Assembly: GCA_004292595.1 (NCBI GenBank)
Contig: RDXM01000125.1
Span: 62,001 to 126,000 of the forward strand
Origin: Candidatus Kapaibacterium sp.
GTDB taxonomy: Bacteria; Bacteroidota; Ignavibacteria; Kapaibacteriales; UBA4661
Length of the DNA stretch: 64,000 nt
Reading direction: 5' to 3'
Shown here piece by piece: positions 43,891 to 54,023 of this stretch; position 1 is the stretch's first letter; every line of letters begins with the position of its first letter. The notes beneath the pieces were generated by a model. The model saw only the letters and a program-made list of their open reading frames with translations. It was not told the origin of the DNA and searched no databases. Made by a program: the position numbers and the translations under genes.

Positions 43891-45876
43891 ATGAAACTCA
43901 AATTTTCTATTTTCTCCAAGCTCTTGCTTGGTTTTGCGTCAGTCTTGCTTCTCACAGCGTGTATTGCGGGGCTTGGTGTATATGATTTATCTTTGCTTAC
44001 GGGGATTACCAATGAAATTGTGTCTGGTCCAGAGGAAGTAAAATATCTTGCTCGACACGCAGAGTCGCAGCTCCGCGATGCGACGGCGAAGGAAAAGGAA
44101 TTCCTTGCCTTGCAAAATCAAGCGTTGGCGCAAGAGTTTATCAATTCTGCAAAGCAAGCGCGGAGTTTAGCGGAAAAAATCACGAGTATCTCTAACGATG
44201 CCCGCATTCAAGCCGATGCAAAAGAGCTGTGTAAACATTTGGATATGTACACCAAAGGTTTTAATGACCTTCTGAGTGAAATTTATGTAAAATCCTCTGG
44301 CGACGAGCCGTTTACTACCGTCGTAAACCGCGAAGTCAGTGTACAAGCTATTTACAAGCAATACACCGAAGAAGCAAAAGCTGCCACAACGCTTTCCAAC
44401 GGCATTGTTTCGCAAGCAGAACGCCAAGCAGATGCGGCTCTCGCAATGCTTGCCGAGAAAAGCACTTCGACGCGATTTGTGTTGATTATCATTACCATCA
44501 TCGCGCTTGTCGCGGGCGTGGTATTGGCATTTTTCCTTGCTCGTGCGCTTTCTCATCCCATTTTGATATTGAACGCCGCCGCACAGCGCGTGGCTTCTGG
44601 CGAGCAGGGGGTAAAAATTGATATTCGTACCAATGACGAAGTTCAAGAGCTTGGCAATGCTTTCAACCGCATGGTTGCGAGCATTGACGGTATGGTGGAA
44701 AATTTGAATAAGTCGAACACCGATGTTACGCGCATTCTGAGCGAAGTAAACCTGCAAAAAGAAACCTCCGAAACTGGACGGCATCACTTGGAAGATGAAG
44801 TAACTTCGCTTGCAAAGCTGATAGATGCTCTCGCGCAGGGTTTTTTCTTTATTGATATTTTTACCGAAAGCGATATTCCCGAAGTCGTTACGCTGCGCGA
44901 ACGCTTGAAAGGCATGGTCGAGACGCTTCGTTTCTTGATTATGCAGGTGCAGGAAGCTGTCGCAACGGTGTCGCAGGCATCAAAACAAATGGGCGTTACT
45001 GCCGATGAATTTGCCGAAGGTATGCGCAGCCAAGCCCGCCAAAGCGAGATGGTGTCGGTGGCAATGGACACCATGACCGATACCATTAGTGCAAATTCTC
45101 GCACTGCTTCGGAAACTGCAGGTGTGGCAGTGAAGAACGGCGATATTGCCAAACGCAGCAGCGAAATTGTTTTGCAAACCGTTGAAAAAATGAGTGAAAT
45201 TGCACAAGTAGTTCAAAATTCTGCACTTACGATTGAAAAACTCGGTGAATCAAGTGCGCAAATTGGTGAAATTGTTTCCGTGATTACAGAAATTGCCGAC
45301 CAAACGAATCTTCTGGCACTGAACGCCGCCATCGAAGCTGCTCGCGCAGGCGACCAAGGACGCGGCTTTGCGGTTGTCGCTGATGAAGTGCGCAAGCTCG
45401 CCGAGCGCACACAGCAAGCCACCAAACAGATTACGGGAATGATTTCTACGATTCAGAAAGAATCCAACGGCGCAGTAAAGGCAATGAAAAAGGGCAGCGA
45501 GAAAGTACGCGAAGGTATTGACTTAGCGCAGAAGGCAGGTAGTTCATTGCACGACGTGGTGCAAAGCTCCGAGAGCGTTTTACATATGGTGGAAACGATT
45601 GCCTCAGCAAGCCGCGAACAAACCAACACCAGCGCGAAAATTGCTGCAAACGTCGAGCAAATCGCGCTTGTTTCCTCGCAATCAGTACAAGGTGTGTTCA
45701 ACATTGCGCAAAACGTGGGGCAAATTGAAAATCTTACCGACCAACTTCAAGAGCGTATTTCTAAGTTCAAAGTCCACGAAGATGGCTCCCTGCCACGCCG
45801 CGCACTGGATGTCCTGACACGCTTTCACGATACCAAAACAGACACAAAAACGGATACAAAAAAACTCACCTCGTAG
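43891..45876 (+). CDS. Methyl-accepting chemotaxis protein
   Basis: A 661-residue transmembrane chemoreceptor. TM1 is about residues 8-32 and TM2 about 190-213, bounding a helical periplasmic sensor with the four-helix-bundle look ([20 protein letters not shown]). A HAMP domain (about 214-268: [20 protein letters not shown]) follows, then an extra helical segment and the coiled-coil signalling domain. The conserved tip is about residues 463-505 ([36 protein letters not shown]), which binds CheA and CheW. No che genes or CheR-binding pentapeptide are nearby. The upstream TTTTCCACA array may influence its expression. VanZ-like gene follows after 12 bp. Confidence 0.95.
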   Translation: MKLKFSIFSKLLLGFASVLLLTACIAGLGVYDLSLLTGITNEIVSGPEEVKYLARHAESQLRDATAKEKEFLALQNQALAQEFINSAKQARSLAEKITSISNDARIQADAKELCKHLDMYTKGFNDLLSEIYVKSSGDEPFTTVVNREVSVQAIYKQYTEEAKAATTLSNGIVSQAERQADAALAMLAEKSTSTRFVLIIITIIALVAGVVLAFFLARALSHPILILNAAAQRVASGEQGVKIDIRTNDEVQELGNAFNRMVASIDGMVENLNKSNTDVTRILSEVNLQKETSETGRHHLEDEVTSLAKLIDALAQGFFFIDIFTESDIPEVVTLRERLKGMVETLRFLIMQVQEAVATVSQASKQMGVTADEFAEGMRSQARQSEMVSVAMDTMTDTISANSRTASETAGVAVKNGDIAKRSSEIVLQTVEKMSEIAQVVQNSALTIEKLGESSAQIGEIVSVITEIADQTNLLALNAAIEAARAGDQGRGFAVVADEVRKLAERTQQATKQITGMISTIQKESNGAVKAMKKGSEKVREGIDLAQKAGSSLHDVVQSSESVLHMVETIASASREQTNTSAKIAANVEQIALVSSQSVQGVFNIAQNVGQIENLTDQLQERISKFKVHEDGSLPRRALDVLTRFHDTKTDTKTDTKKLTS

Positions 45877-45888
45877 TTTCTTAATTCT

Positions 45889-46320
45889 ATGCCCGTTCTC
45901 CAAAACATACTTCTTCGCGCCGAGCAGTGGTACGCTTTTGTGCCAACGTGGCTTCGTTGGCTGCTTGTAGCCTCATGGTATGGGCTTATCACGTATATTT
46001 CGCATATTCCAAGCTCTGCCAGTGCAGCTACAAAAGGCATGGTTGGGGGCGATGATACATTGAATGCTGTTTTTCGTTTTTGTGCGCACTTGGGCGTATT
46101 TGGTATCTTGGGAACGCTCCTCTATGCCGCACTGAACGGTAATTTTGTGTTTTCTCGGCGCATATTTCTCCAAATGCTCGTGGGAGTGTGCTGCGCGGGA
46201 ATCCTCGACGAAGTGCATCAATCCTTTGTTCCTGGACGCTTTGCTCGCGTCCGCGACGTTGCTACCGATTGTGCTGGCGCGGTTCTTGCCGTTGGTGCGC
46301 TGGCAAGCATCCGCAAGTAG
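45889..46320 (+). CDS. VanZ-family membrane protein
   Basis: A 143-residue protein with four hydrophobic helices and the VanZ signature: WYGLITYISHIPSS near the start, FRFCAHLGVFGILGTLLY, and GILDEVHQSFVPGRFARVRDVATD, where the Asp/Glu/His/Arg cluster is conserved. Named for a teicoplanin-resistance accessory protein, but most members have no known link to resistance. The 12 bp gap to the chemoreceptor stop suggests cotranscription. Confidence 0.88.
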   Translation: MPVLQNILLRAEQWYAFVPTWLRWLLVASWYGLITYISHIPSSASAATKGMVGGDDTLNAVFRFCAHLGVFGILGTLLYAALNGNFVFSRRIFLQMLVGVCCAGILDEVHQSFVPGRFARVRDVATDCAGAVLAVGALASIRK

Positions 46321-46351
46321 TTGTTTTAAGGAATTGTTTCAAATAGTTGTT

Positions 46352-48019
46352 TCACTGCTCTTTGCGAAACTGCGTCGCTTTCCACGCTGCAAAAAGATGT
46401 TTCACCTTATTGCGCTGATATTTTCCCGTCGAAGTAACGGGCAATTCCTCAGCAATTACTACCACTTTCGGTGCCTTGCTGAATGGTAATTTTTCCTGAC
46501 AATAGCGTATAATCTCGTGTTTAGCAGCTTCAATATCGTTCAATGCTTCCTCATGCACCATCACCAACGCGCCCACTTCCTCGCCGTAAAAATCATTCTC
46601 AAAGCCAACGCAAATTCCCGCCTTCACAAATGGCGCAGATGCTAGCACTTCATCAATTTCCAACGGCGCAAGGTTCACGCCGCCGCGTATTATCAGCTCT
46701 TTCAGCCTTCCCGTGATAAAAAAGAATGGTCGCCCCAGCGCATCGGTTTGATAAAAACCCTCGTCGCCGCTCCGAAACCAACCAAATTCAAACGTAGAAG
46801 CGTTTGCCTGCTCATTTTGGAAATACTCGCGCATAACGTTTGCACCGCGAATCACGATTTCACCGCGCTCCATCGCAGGAAGCGCATTGCCGCTTGCGTC
46901 GTGAATTGCCATCTCGTTCACCTCAATCGGAATGCCGATGCTGGGAAAGCCGTAGTCGTACATCCAGTGTTTGTGCGCCTCGTGGGATAAATCCGTTGGC
47001 AAATAACACGAGTAGCAGGTCGTTTCGGACAAGCCGTATCCATGCAAAATGCGAATACCAAAAAACTGCTCCACATTCCGCGCAAGCTCGCACGTAAGCG
47101 GTCCTGCGCCGCAAATGAAATAGCGAAAATGCTCTTTTTCCACACCAAAGGTTTCCGCTTTTGCTTCCAATAAAAATGCCAGCAAGGTCGGTACAACCGA
47201 GACAATATGCACCTTCTCGCGCTCGATCCGCGAAAAGAAATGTTCGGTTTGAAATTTCCGATTTAGCACCACCGACGCGCCCGCAACAACAGGCGTGGTG
47301 TGGGTTACAATCGTACCGTTCACGTGATGCACGGGCAGGACACACATGAGGCGCGTTGTGGGGGAAATGCCGTGAAAGCGAGCAATCGCGGCGGAATCAG
47401 CAAGAATGTTTGCTTGCGTCAGCACTACGCCTTTTGGCAAACCCGTCGTGCCGCTTGTATAGACAATGAGTGCTTCAAGCGAGGAATGATGAGCTGTTTG
47501 GGGTTTTTCTATTTCGTCGTTCTTCTCCAAAATATTCTGCCAAGCAGCTTCTTCCACAAGCTGAACACTCTTCGGTAAAATTGCCTGAACACGCGACAAA
47601 TACTCGCTTCGGCAAAATAAATGCGTTGCAGCAGAATGCGTGAGAATGTACTGCAAGCGAGCATCGTCCTCGCTCATATTCAAGGGAACAACGCACGCGC
47701 CCAGCATCCATGCGGCAAAGTAGTGGACAATGGTATCAGGATGATTGTGCGCTGCCGTTGCAATGCGGTTTCCCTCGCGCACACCCAGAGAGCGCATAAA
47801 TGCTGCCATTGCGAGCGTTTTCTGAGCAAATTCTGTGTATGAAAATTCGCTCCGTGCATCTTTTTCATCGTAATAGATGAGAAATGGCGCAAGCCCTTGT
47901 GTTTCCGCCTGATGCAGAAGTGCCGATCCAAGCGACGGAAAGGGCAAAGAGTACTGATTCGGCGAAATACCGCGCACGGTCTGGGCTTGAAGGATGAGTG
48001 CTTGTGTTTCGGCGGTCAT
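46352..48019 (-). CDS. AMP-dependent acyl-CoA synthetase/ligase
   Basis: A 555-residue ANL-superfamily enzyme that adenylates a carboxylic acid and normally transfers it to CoA or a carrier protein. Motifs: VYTSGTTGLPKGVVLTQ (A3), the A5-like LHGYGLSETTCYSCYLP, the A7/A8 region YQTDALGRPFFFITGRLKELIIRGG (in parts), and the C-terminal catalytic Lys in STGKYQRNKVKHL. The substrate pocket is not readable by eye; fatty acid or other medium/long acyl chains are typical. No carrier protein or beta-oxidation genes are adjacent, and it is transcribed opposite to its neighbours. Confidence 0.87.
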   Translation of the reverse strand: MTAETQALILQAQTVRGISPNQYSLPFPSLGSALLHQAETQGLAPFLIYYDEKDARSEFSYTEFAQKTLAMAAFMRSLGVREGNRIATAAHNHPDTIVHYFAAWMLGACVVPLNMSEDDARLQYILTHSAATHLFCRSEYLSRVQAILPKSVQLVEEAAWQNILEKNDEIEKPQTAHHSSLEALIVYTSGTTGLPKGVVLTQANILADSAAIARFHGISPTTRLMCVLPVHHVNGTIVTHTTPVVAGASVVLNRKFQTEHFFSRIEREKVHIVSVVPTLLAFLLEAKAETFGVEKEHFRYFICGAGPLTCELARNVEQFFGIRILHGYGLSETTCYSCYLPTDLSHEAHKHWMYDYGFPSIGIPIEVNEMAIHDASGNALPAMERGEIVIRGANVMREYFQNEQANASTFEFGWFRSGDEGFYQTDALGRPFFFITGRLKELIIRGGVNLAPLEIDEVLASAPFVKAGICVGFENDFYGEEVGALVMVHEEALNDIEAAKHEIIRYCQEKLPFSKAPKVVVIAEELPVTSTGKYQRNKVKHLFAAWKATQFRKEQ

Positions 48020-48145
48020 AATGCGTACGAAATGATGATGGTATTTGGGAGGGAAAGCCGCGCAAATATACGCTTTTCAGGAAATTATTTGCATATTGCT
48101 TGTTCATCTATCATCAAAAATATCGTTTAAACTTTCCCAACAATT

Positions 48146-48625
48146 ATGCTCCACATTCGCCCCGCAGAGCGCACCGATACTGAGCTTATTATTGTTTTCA
48201 TCAAAGCACTTGCCGAGTACGAAAACGAGCCGCTTTCCAGCGTAAAAGCAAGCCCTGACGACCTTTTGCGTTATGGCTTCGATACGCCAAACCCCAGATT
48301 CCACGCGCTTATCGCCGAATGGGAAGGCAAGCCAGCCGGATTTGCGTTTTATTTCTACAATTTCTCCACGTGGGAAGGCAAGCCAGGCATTTATTTGGAA
48401 GATGTGTTTGTGCTGCCAGAATTTCGCAAATACGGCATTGGAACTGGCATTATGAAACACTTAGCAACTATCGCCCTAGAGCAAGGTTGTACGCGGCTTG
48501 TGTGGCAAGTGCTGGATTGGAACAAACTCGCTATTGATTTCTACGAGCGTATTGGTGCGGCGCATCAAAAAGAATGGTTCACCTATCGTATGGACGAAGC
48601 AGCAATGACGCGCTTTGTAGCATAA
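48146..48625 (+). CDS. GNAT-family N-acetyltransferase (diamine/spermidine acetyltransferase-like)
   Basis: A 159-residue GNAT enzyme. IRPAERTDTELIIVFIKALAEYE at the start, FYFYNFSTWEGKPGIYLEDVFV, and the acetyl-CoA loop EFRKYGIGTGIMKHLA match the SAT1-like subgroup (in which the Tyr/Asn near YNFSTW and LEDVFV bind polyamines). TYRMDEAAM is near the end. Likely acetylates a small amine, but the substrate is inferred. The RNase Z gene follows after 33 bp. Confidence 0.88.
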   Translation: MLHIRPAERTDTELIIVFIKALAEYENEPLSSVKASPDDLLRYGFDTPNPRFHALIAEWEGKPAGFAFYFYNFSTWEGKPGIYLEDVFVLPEFRKYGIGTGIMKHLATIALEQGCTRLVWQVLDWNKLAIDFYERIGAAHQKEWFTYRMDEAAMTRFVA

Positions 48626-48658
48626 TCTCCTTACCGAAAAACTTATCGTGTGTACTCA

Positions 48659-49567
48659 ATGGAATTTTGCGTTTTAGGAACAAAAGCAGGCGGTGTGCCG
48701 CTTGTAAAGAAGCACTCTTCGGCAACATTCCTGCGCTTGGGTGCGGAGCTGGTGCTGTTCGATTGTGCTGAAAATACGCAAGTACAGCTTTTGCGTGCCG
48801 GGACTTCGTGGGCGCATATCAACCACATTTTTATTTCGCATCTGCACGGCGACCATATTTTGGGCTTGCCGCCGCTTCTTTCCACGATGAATGGCGACCG
48901 CCGCACCGCACCGTTGCACCTATACGCTCCGAAGGGCTTGGAAGAATACCTGCGGCTCGGAATGCGGATTATGGATGTGCAACCACATTTCGACCTGAAT
49001 TTTACAACGCTTGAGGAAGGTTTTTCGGGAGAACTCGCACAAATACGGGGCTGCACGGTACACGCGCGGATGCTGGAACACCGCATTACGAGTTTCGGAT
49101 TTCGTGTGCAAGAGCAAGAACAAGCGCACATTGATACAGAAAAATTGCGCGTGTTGGGATTGGAAAGTGATAAGCGAATTGGAATAATCAAGCGCGAAGG
49201 CAGCATCACGCTGGACAATGGGCGAACAATTTCTCTTGCAGATATTGCTGCCGCGCCTCGCAAGCCGCGTAGTTTCGTCTATTGCGGCGATACCCGCGTG
49301 TGCGATGCCGTTGTGGAATTAGCAAAAAATGCGACGGTCATGCTCCACGAAGCCACATTTGATGCAAGTATGACCGACAAGGCAACTGAGCGATACCACT
49401 GCACCTCGCGCCAAGCAGCCGAACACGCCGTCAAAGCTGGCGTAGAGCGGCTTTTCCTGACGCATTTCAGCGTACGCTACAAATCCGCAATACCGCTTAT
49501 TCGCGAGGCTCGCAAGGTGTTTCCGCAGACGTTTATGGCAAAGGAATTGAAGCTGGAAAAAGTCTGA
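48659..49567 (+). CDS. rnz: Ribonuclease Z (tRNA 3'-end processing)
   Basis: A 302-residue metallo-beta-lactamase-fold endonuclease that removes 3' trailers from tRNA precursors. LGTKAGGVP is the standard N-terminus, FISHLHGDHILGLP holds the zinc ligands, and FVYCGDTRVCDAVVELA, LLHEATFD-like VMLHEATFDASMTDKA and FLTHFSVRY supply the rest. Length is normal. The ATG at 48659 is preferred to the in-frame GTG at 48650. The tRNA-Val at 60.3 kb lacks an encoded CCA, consistent with a need for RNase Z and CCA addition. Confidence 0.95.
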   Translation: MEFCVLGTKAGGVPLVKKHSSATFLRLGAELVLFDCAENTQVQLLRAGTSWAHINHIFISHLHGDHILGLPPLLSTMNGDRRTAPLHLYAPKGLEEYLRLGMRIMDVQPHFDLNFTTLEEGFSGELAQIRGCTVHARMLEHRITSFGFRVQEQEQAHIDTEKLRVLGLESDKRIGIIKREGSITLDNGRTISLADIAAAPRKPRSFVYCGDTRVCDAVVELAKNATVMLHEATFDASMTDKATERYHCTSRQAAEHAVKAGVERLFLTHFSVRYKSAIPLIREARKVFPQTFMAKELKLEKV

Positions 49568-49614
49568 GATTTTTGATTCTTGCTGTATTCAATTGAAAAA
49601 ATTAAGACCAAATA

Positions 49615-49690
49615 GTGGCACAGACATTCCTGTCTGTGAGTGTTAGTGCAGGGTTCAGGTGAAGAACACAGACAGGAATGTCTGTGCCAC
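49615..49690. mobile_element. Family A palindromic element, copy 4 (core)
   Basis: GTGGCACAGACATTCCTGTC...GACAGGAATGTCTGTGCCAC, a 76 bp palindrome with a GAGTGTTAGTGCAGGGTTCAGG loop shared with copies 3 and 5 in either orientation. Terminal arms and TA ends are not recognisable. It lies between convergent rnz and the TPR gene and may terminate both. Confidence 0.75.
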
Positions 49691-49758
49691 TGAGGACGGA
49701 TTTTGCCTATTTTCTAGAGATTTCATCCTAACCAAAACTTTAAATTTCATCCTTCTCC

Positions 49759-51660
49759 TCACGCATCTCCGCGCAGTTTGCGGATTTTCAAGCGAGCTTC
49801 CTGAAGTAAGGTCGAGCGTGGGAATTTTGCCAGAAGTTGAGAATACATCTGGATTGCCTCATCTTTCTTGCCCTGCGCTGCCAGCGCGTCGCCGTAGTGA
49901 AGCATGGCAGCGTCGCCCAATGTGCCTTCGGGAAATTGCGTGAGATGCTGCATATAGAGCTTTTGTGCGGCTTCGAGGCGTTTTAAGCGGGCTTCAAGCT
50001 GTCCCGCCCGCAAGAGTGCCTGCTCGCCCACAACCGCAAACCCAGCACTCGCTTTTATGCCGCTTGCAAGCTGCGTGTAGCCTTGCACTGCCGCGTCCAC
50101 ATTGCCCTGACGCTCCTCGCGCTCGGCGCGGGAAAAGCTCAGAACCGCATTCAAACCTTCGGGTGATTTTTTCAATTCCAGTAAACTTATCCGCTCCAGC
50201 GCGTCGTTGGCGATGTCGGCGTTGGTGTTGAGGGCAAGTTTTTGAAAGCGTTGCTCGGCGGAATCAAGATTTCCTGCGAAGTATTCAAGTTCCGCGAGTT
50301 GAAATTCCGCCTCGTCGCATTCGTTCTTTTGGCGCGGGAAATTTTGCATCGTGAAGCGAAACATTTCCATTGCTTTCGGGGCTTGTTGCTGGCGGAAGTA
50401 CCATTTTCCCGCATCAAGCGCACCACGCGCCGTGATGGGAAAGAGTTTGTACAAGGCGAGCAAGGTCGAAAATTCCTTTTCAACGTTTTGCGCCACTTGC
50501 GCCGAAGCCGTTGTAGAAAGCATTGCCGCATCAGCCGTCATGCGGGCTATACGGTATTGCGATTCCGCCGCCACTTGCGTATCGGGATATTCGGCAATAA
50601 TAGCGCGGTAGCGTTCCACAATGCGGTTGGTCTCGTCGTCTGAAAAGCCCTTTGTTGCTTCTTGCGAGCGCACTTCCATCGTGCGGGCATAGCCGTAGAG
50701 CGCACTCAGAGCGAGCGGATTGCGCTTGCCTTTGTCAATCACATAACCGTAGCCCTTCAACGCCGCATCGTAGTAGCGTTCCTGACGCGCTTTCTCGGCG
50801 AACATATAGATTTCACGCCCTTGCGCGTTCAAGGCATCGTCAATGCGCCGCGTGGATTCAAGCGCAGCTGAATAATCCTTAATTTCCCGTAAAAACCACG
50901 CATACACGCGCTGCAAAGCGAAATTGCTCGGTTCGGCATCGGCAGCTTTTTGGAGAACCTCTTTGCTTTGTTCGGTTCCTTTTGCATTGATTAAGTACGC
51001 AGCAATGCGCCCTTGCGCGGTGTTGATGTTGTTCGTTTGGCGCAAAAACGTCAAGGTTTCCTGCGCACCTGCAGTGTAATTGCCGACTGCGCCATAAAGC
51101 TGGCTGAGTTCGTCGGAAAAGAGCGCGGGCGCGGCAAGTTGCGCACGGGCAGAACTGAGAAAACTAATTGCCAATTCAAACGCACGATTTCCTGCCGCCG
51201 AGCGAGCAATCGTCGTGTAGCTTTGCTGCTGCTCCGGCGCGTAGCTCAAGCCCTGTTTCCATGAGGCTTCTGCTTGTCCAGTTTTCCCAATTTTCCAAAA
51301 AATATCGCCCTTCATCGCGTGAAGCTCGACCATGCGGGCTTTCTGACCAGCTTGGCTAAGAATTTGCTGTTGAATTTGAATCTGCTCCTCCACAAGTGGC
51401 AAGAGCGCGGGAGCTTGGTTTAATGCGGTCAGCGTCCGTGCAACGCCGTCGAAATAGACCGATTGCCGCCGATTGCCGTCGTACAATTCTTGGTAAATTC
51501 GCGCTGCATTTTTCATGTCGCCGCTTTGCTCGTAGGATTCTGCAAGCCTGTATTTACGCTGTTCCGCGTCGGTTTGAGCGGAAAGGAAGCCAGGAAGCAA
51601 AAGCAGTATCAATGCGAGTAAACGCAAGAAACTATGAGGTGTTGAGAGGGAAATATGCAT
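49759..51660 (-). CDS. Exported tetratricopeptide-repeat protein
   Basis: A 633-residue protein with signal peptide LLALILLLLPGFLSAQ (cleavage near residue 29). It is composed almost entirely of helical TPR and TPR-like repeats; clear units include YEQSGDMKNAARIYQELYDG, GKTGQAEASWKQGLSYAP, ALKGYGYVIDKGKRNPLAL and MLHYGDALAAQGKKDEAIQMY. The last repeats (QKLYMQHLTQFPEGTLGDAA) resemble YbgF/BamD-type periplasmic TPRs, so an envelope scaffold role is likely. No catalytic domain. Single-gene unit. Confidence 0.83.
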   Translation of the reverse strand: MHISLSTPHSFLRLLALILLLLPGFLSAQTDAEQRKYRLAESYEQSGDMKNAARIYQELYDGNRRQSVYFDGVARTLTALNQAPALLPLVEEQIQIQQQILSQAGQKARMVELHAMKGDIFWKIGKTGQAEASWKQGLSYAPEQQQSYTTIARSAAGNRAFELAISFLSSARAQLAAPALFSDELSQLYGAVGNYTAGAQETLTFLRQTNNINTAQGRIAAYLINAKGTEQSKEVLQKAADAEPSNFALQRVYAWFLREIKDYSAALESTRRIDDALNAQGREIYMFAEKARQERYYDAALKGYGYVIDKGKRNPLALSALYGYARTMEVRSQEATKGFSDDETNRIVERYRAIIAEYPDTQVAAESQYRIARMTADAAMLSTTASAQVAQNVEKEFSTLLALYKLFPITARGALDAGKWYFRQQQAPKAMEMFRFTMQNFPRQKNECDEAEFQLAELEYFAGNLDSAEQRFQKLALNTNADIANDALERISLLELKKSPEGLNAVLSFSRAEREERQGNVDAAVQGYTQLASGIKASAGFAVVGEQALLRAGQLEARLKRLEAAQKLYMQHLTQFPEGTLGDAAMLHYGDALAAQGKKDEAIQMYSQLLAKFPRSTLLQEARLKIRKLRGDA

Positions 51661-51773
51661 AAAGGTACGTGGTGATTGGTCTTGAATTCAAGGGTAAATG
51701 GTTGTATCGGTTTCTGGCACAATCTCTGAAAAGCAGGTCGAAGAGGAGTACGGAATGACGAAATAGTATGGAA

Positions 51774-52523
51774 TTACGAAAAAATATGCCGCAGCAAACA
51801 TCGCTTTGCGACGGGGAGAATGGTCTCCTGAAACGGAAACTCAAGGTCGGTCGTAATTGCATATGTGGCGGGATTGGGCAATTCGGGAAATTCTTGCACA
51901 AGCTCCAGCTTGAGTGTTTGTGCGGGCTGCTGAATAAGAGATTGTTGAACGGATTTAATAATCTGTGTTTTCAAACTCCGATATTTTTCTTCTGTGCTGG
52001 TAAAAATAGAAATGTCGTATTTCAATAAATGCAAGTGTTGGTGCGCATTGTCGGGAATAAAGATGTAGCCTTCTTCCAAATACGACGGCAAAATACCGAC
52101 CACTTCCAACTGCAAATTTTCCTCGACAAACTCAAAAATTGTTGAGCCTTCGTCAATCGCCGTCAGAATATGCGGCATTGCCCAGTTGATGAGGTCTCGC
52201 ACCTGCTCAAAATGCTCATCGTGCAAGGGAATATCTGTATAGATGAGCTTGCGCTCTTCGAGGTTTATTTCCGTAAGTGCTCGTGGTTGCTGCTGTTGAA
52301 GCGCGTTGGCGTTGTCAATGATTGCCTGCAAAGAATGGTGCAAGTCTATCAAGTGCGATAAATCTGGATAAATTTTATTGTGATGAAAATTCTGGCGAAT
52401 CTTCTTTAAGCCGCTCAACACCTGAAACTGTGTTCGTTCCACGTCGTGAACCGCCGCCACAAATGTTTCGAGCGAAAGCGATTGCGGCGAGTTCTGATAA
52501 GAATTATAGGGGGCGTTTGCCAT
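51774..52523 (-). CDS. Hypothetical protein, no recognised family
   Basis: A 249-residue, probably cytoplasmic protein without signal or membrane segments. Features seen are a Ser/Asn/Gln-rich start (MANAPYNSYQNSPQSLSLET), helices around FVAAVHDVERTQFQVLSGLKK, a QQQQPRALTE linker, a mixed region with TDIPLHDEHFEQVRDLINWA, and IFEFVEENLQLEVVGILPSYLEEGYI. ATG 52523 is chosen because the longer frame to 52562 covers spacer. The codon pattern is like the neighbours, supporting a real gene. I cannot infer a function. Confidence 0.65.
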   Translation of the reverse strand: MANAPYNSYQNSPQSLSLETFVAAVHDVERTQFQVLSGLKKIRQNFHHNKIYPDLSHLIDLHHSLQAIIDNANALQQQQPRALTEINLEERKLIYTDIPLHDEHFEQVRDLINWAMPHILTAIDEGSTIFEFVEENLQLEVVGILPSYLEEGYIFIPDNAHQHLHLLKYDISIFTSTEEKYRSLKTQIIKSVQQSLIQQPAQTLKLELVQEFPELPNPATYAITTDLEFPFQETILPVAKRCLLRHIFS

Positions 52524-52793
52524 AGAAAACCTCCGCAAATTATGCAACAATAGATAGAACAAAAGAATGTACTGAATGCTTCTACTGAATGTTACGGGAA
52601 AAATATGATTTTTTCAAGGCGTTTTTTCCTCTTGACCGTTTAGAATGAAAAAAAATGTGTGATTTGTTCCCTTCATGTTTTGTTCTTCGCTCTTTCTGTG
52701 ATATGTTCGTGGTACGCCATTCGGCATTCTTGCCAGAAAAACTGACAACACGTATTATTTTCATCGTTATTTTCATCCAAACATCTTTCTGCT

Positions 52794-53951
52794 ATGCATA
52801 CTTTTTTGCATCGTTTTTCAAGAAATTGTTCTTCAAGCACACTACGGATTTCAAGAAAAATACTGATGGCTTTCGCGCTTGCGGGCGCATCACTCCTTGT
52901 TTCCACATCTGTTTCGTGCGAGCGCGGCGCAGGAACACCCACCCCACAGCCCACCGATACAACCCGCAGCGTAGCAAGCATTCAGCCACCAGACTGGGTT
53001 TTGGGTGTTTCTGGCGATACCAGCGACGTGCAAGCGAGAGGTTCGGGAACGCAGTTCGGGCTTGTTCTCATGGGCGGCAGCACTGATGTGGACGAAGCAA
53101 TGCGCTGGATGCTTGAGCGAGCTGGTGGCGGCGATGTGCTTGTTCTTCGCGCAACTGGTAGTACGGGCTACAACGATTATTTGTTTCGTCTGGGTGCAAG
53201 TGTCAATTCCGTTGAAACACTTCTTATCAATTCTCGGGCTATCGCCAACAACCCCGACGTAGAGCGGCGTGTACGCAATGCGGAAATGGTCTTTATTTCG
53301 GGCGGCGACCAAGCAGACTACGTGAACTTTTGGCGTGGAACGCGCTTGCACGAGGCTCTGAACTGGCTTGCGACGGTAAAAAAAATACCGATTGGCGGCA
53401 CGAGCGCGGGCTGCGCAATTCTTGGCAGCACCTATTTCACGGCATTGCAGGGGACAATTCGCTCCGAAGCAGCCGTGCAAAATCCCTACGACCCGCTTAT
53501 TATCATGGGGCGCAATGATTTTCTCGCCATGCCCTTTTTGGAAAATACGATAACCGATACGCACTACAACAACCCAATTCGCACAGGGCGGCATCTGGTC
53601 TTTATGGCGCGAATGATTCAGGATTCTGGCGTTGCACCCCAGCAAATGCGCGGCATTGGCGTAGAAGAGCGCACGGCAGTGGCGGTGAATGCCGAAGGAC
53701 GTGCAACGGTTTTCGGGAGCGGACGCGCATTCTTTCTTCGTGGAAGCTCTGCTTCGGCAACGCCCGAAGTCTGCCGTGCTGGACAGCCTCTCACGTGGGA
53801 GCGCGATAAACAGGCAGTTCGCGGCTATGTTGTGAGTGCTTCGCGCTCTGGTACGGGTGCGTTCAATCTCGCAACGTGGGCGGATTCCGGCGCAACTGGC
53901 GGAACATGGCTTCGATACTGGGTGGTGAACGGTGTGCAAGAAGAACGATAG
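52794..53951 (+). CDS. Cyanophycinase-like (S51 peptidase family) lipoprotein
   Basis: A 385-residue exported protein. Signal/lipobox region FALAGASLLVSTSVSC, with probable lipidation at Cys42. The type 1 glutamine-amidotransferase-like fold of peptidase family S51 follows: FGLVLMGGSTDVDEAMRWML, DVLVLRATGSTGYNDYLF, VFISGGDQADYVNFWRGT, and the nucleophile elbow GGTSAGCAILG with Ser204. Family members include cyanophycinase, which cleaves multi-L-arginyl-poly-aspartate, and dipeptidase E. No cyanophycin synthetase is nearby and the enzyme appears extracytoplasmic, so it may degrade scavenged cyanophycin or act on other peptides. A downstream start at 52866 is possible. Confidence 0.85.
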   Translation: MHTFLHRFSRNCSSSTLRISRKILMAFALAGASLLVSTSVSCERGAGTPTPQPTDTTRSVASIQPPDWVLGVSGDTSDVQARGSGTQFGLVLMGGSTDVDEAMRWMLERAGGGDVLVLRATGSTGYNDYLFRLGASVNSVETLLINSRAIANNPDVERRVRNAEMVFISGGDQADYVNFWRGTRLHEALNWLATVKKIPIGGTSAGCAILGSTYFTALQGTIRSEAAVQNPYDPLIIMGRNDFLAMPFLENTITDTHYNNPIRTGRHLVFMARMIQDSGVAPQQMRGIGVEERTAVAVNAEGRATVFGSGRAFFLRGSSASATPEVCRAGQPLTWERDKQAVRGYVVSASRSGTGAFNLATWADSGATGGTWLRYWVVNGVQEER

Positions 53952-54023
53952 CCAAAGAAAACGATACGGAAACGATGAGGCTTGAACTATGAGAACTCAC
54001 TAATCGCTCATTCTCACCACACT

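Noticed and set aside
43620-43985. Open frame of 121 codons with repeated [11 protein letters not shown] peptides
   Set aside because: The repeats arise because the 33 bp TTTTCCACA array is a multiple of three. The frame overlaps the start of the well-supported chemoreceptor gene and has no signal of its own.
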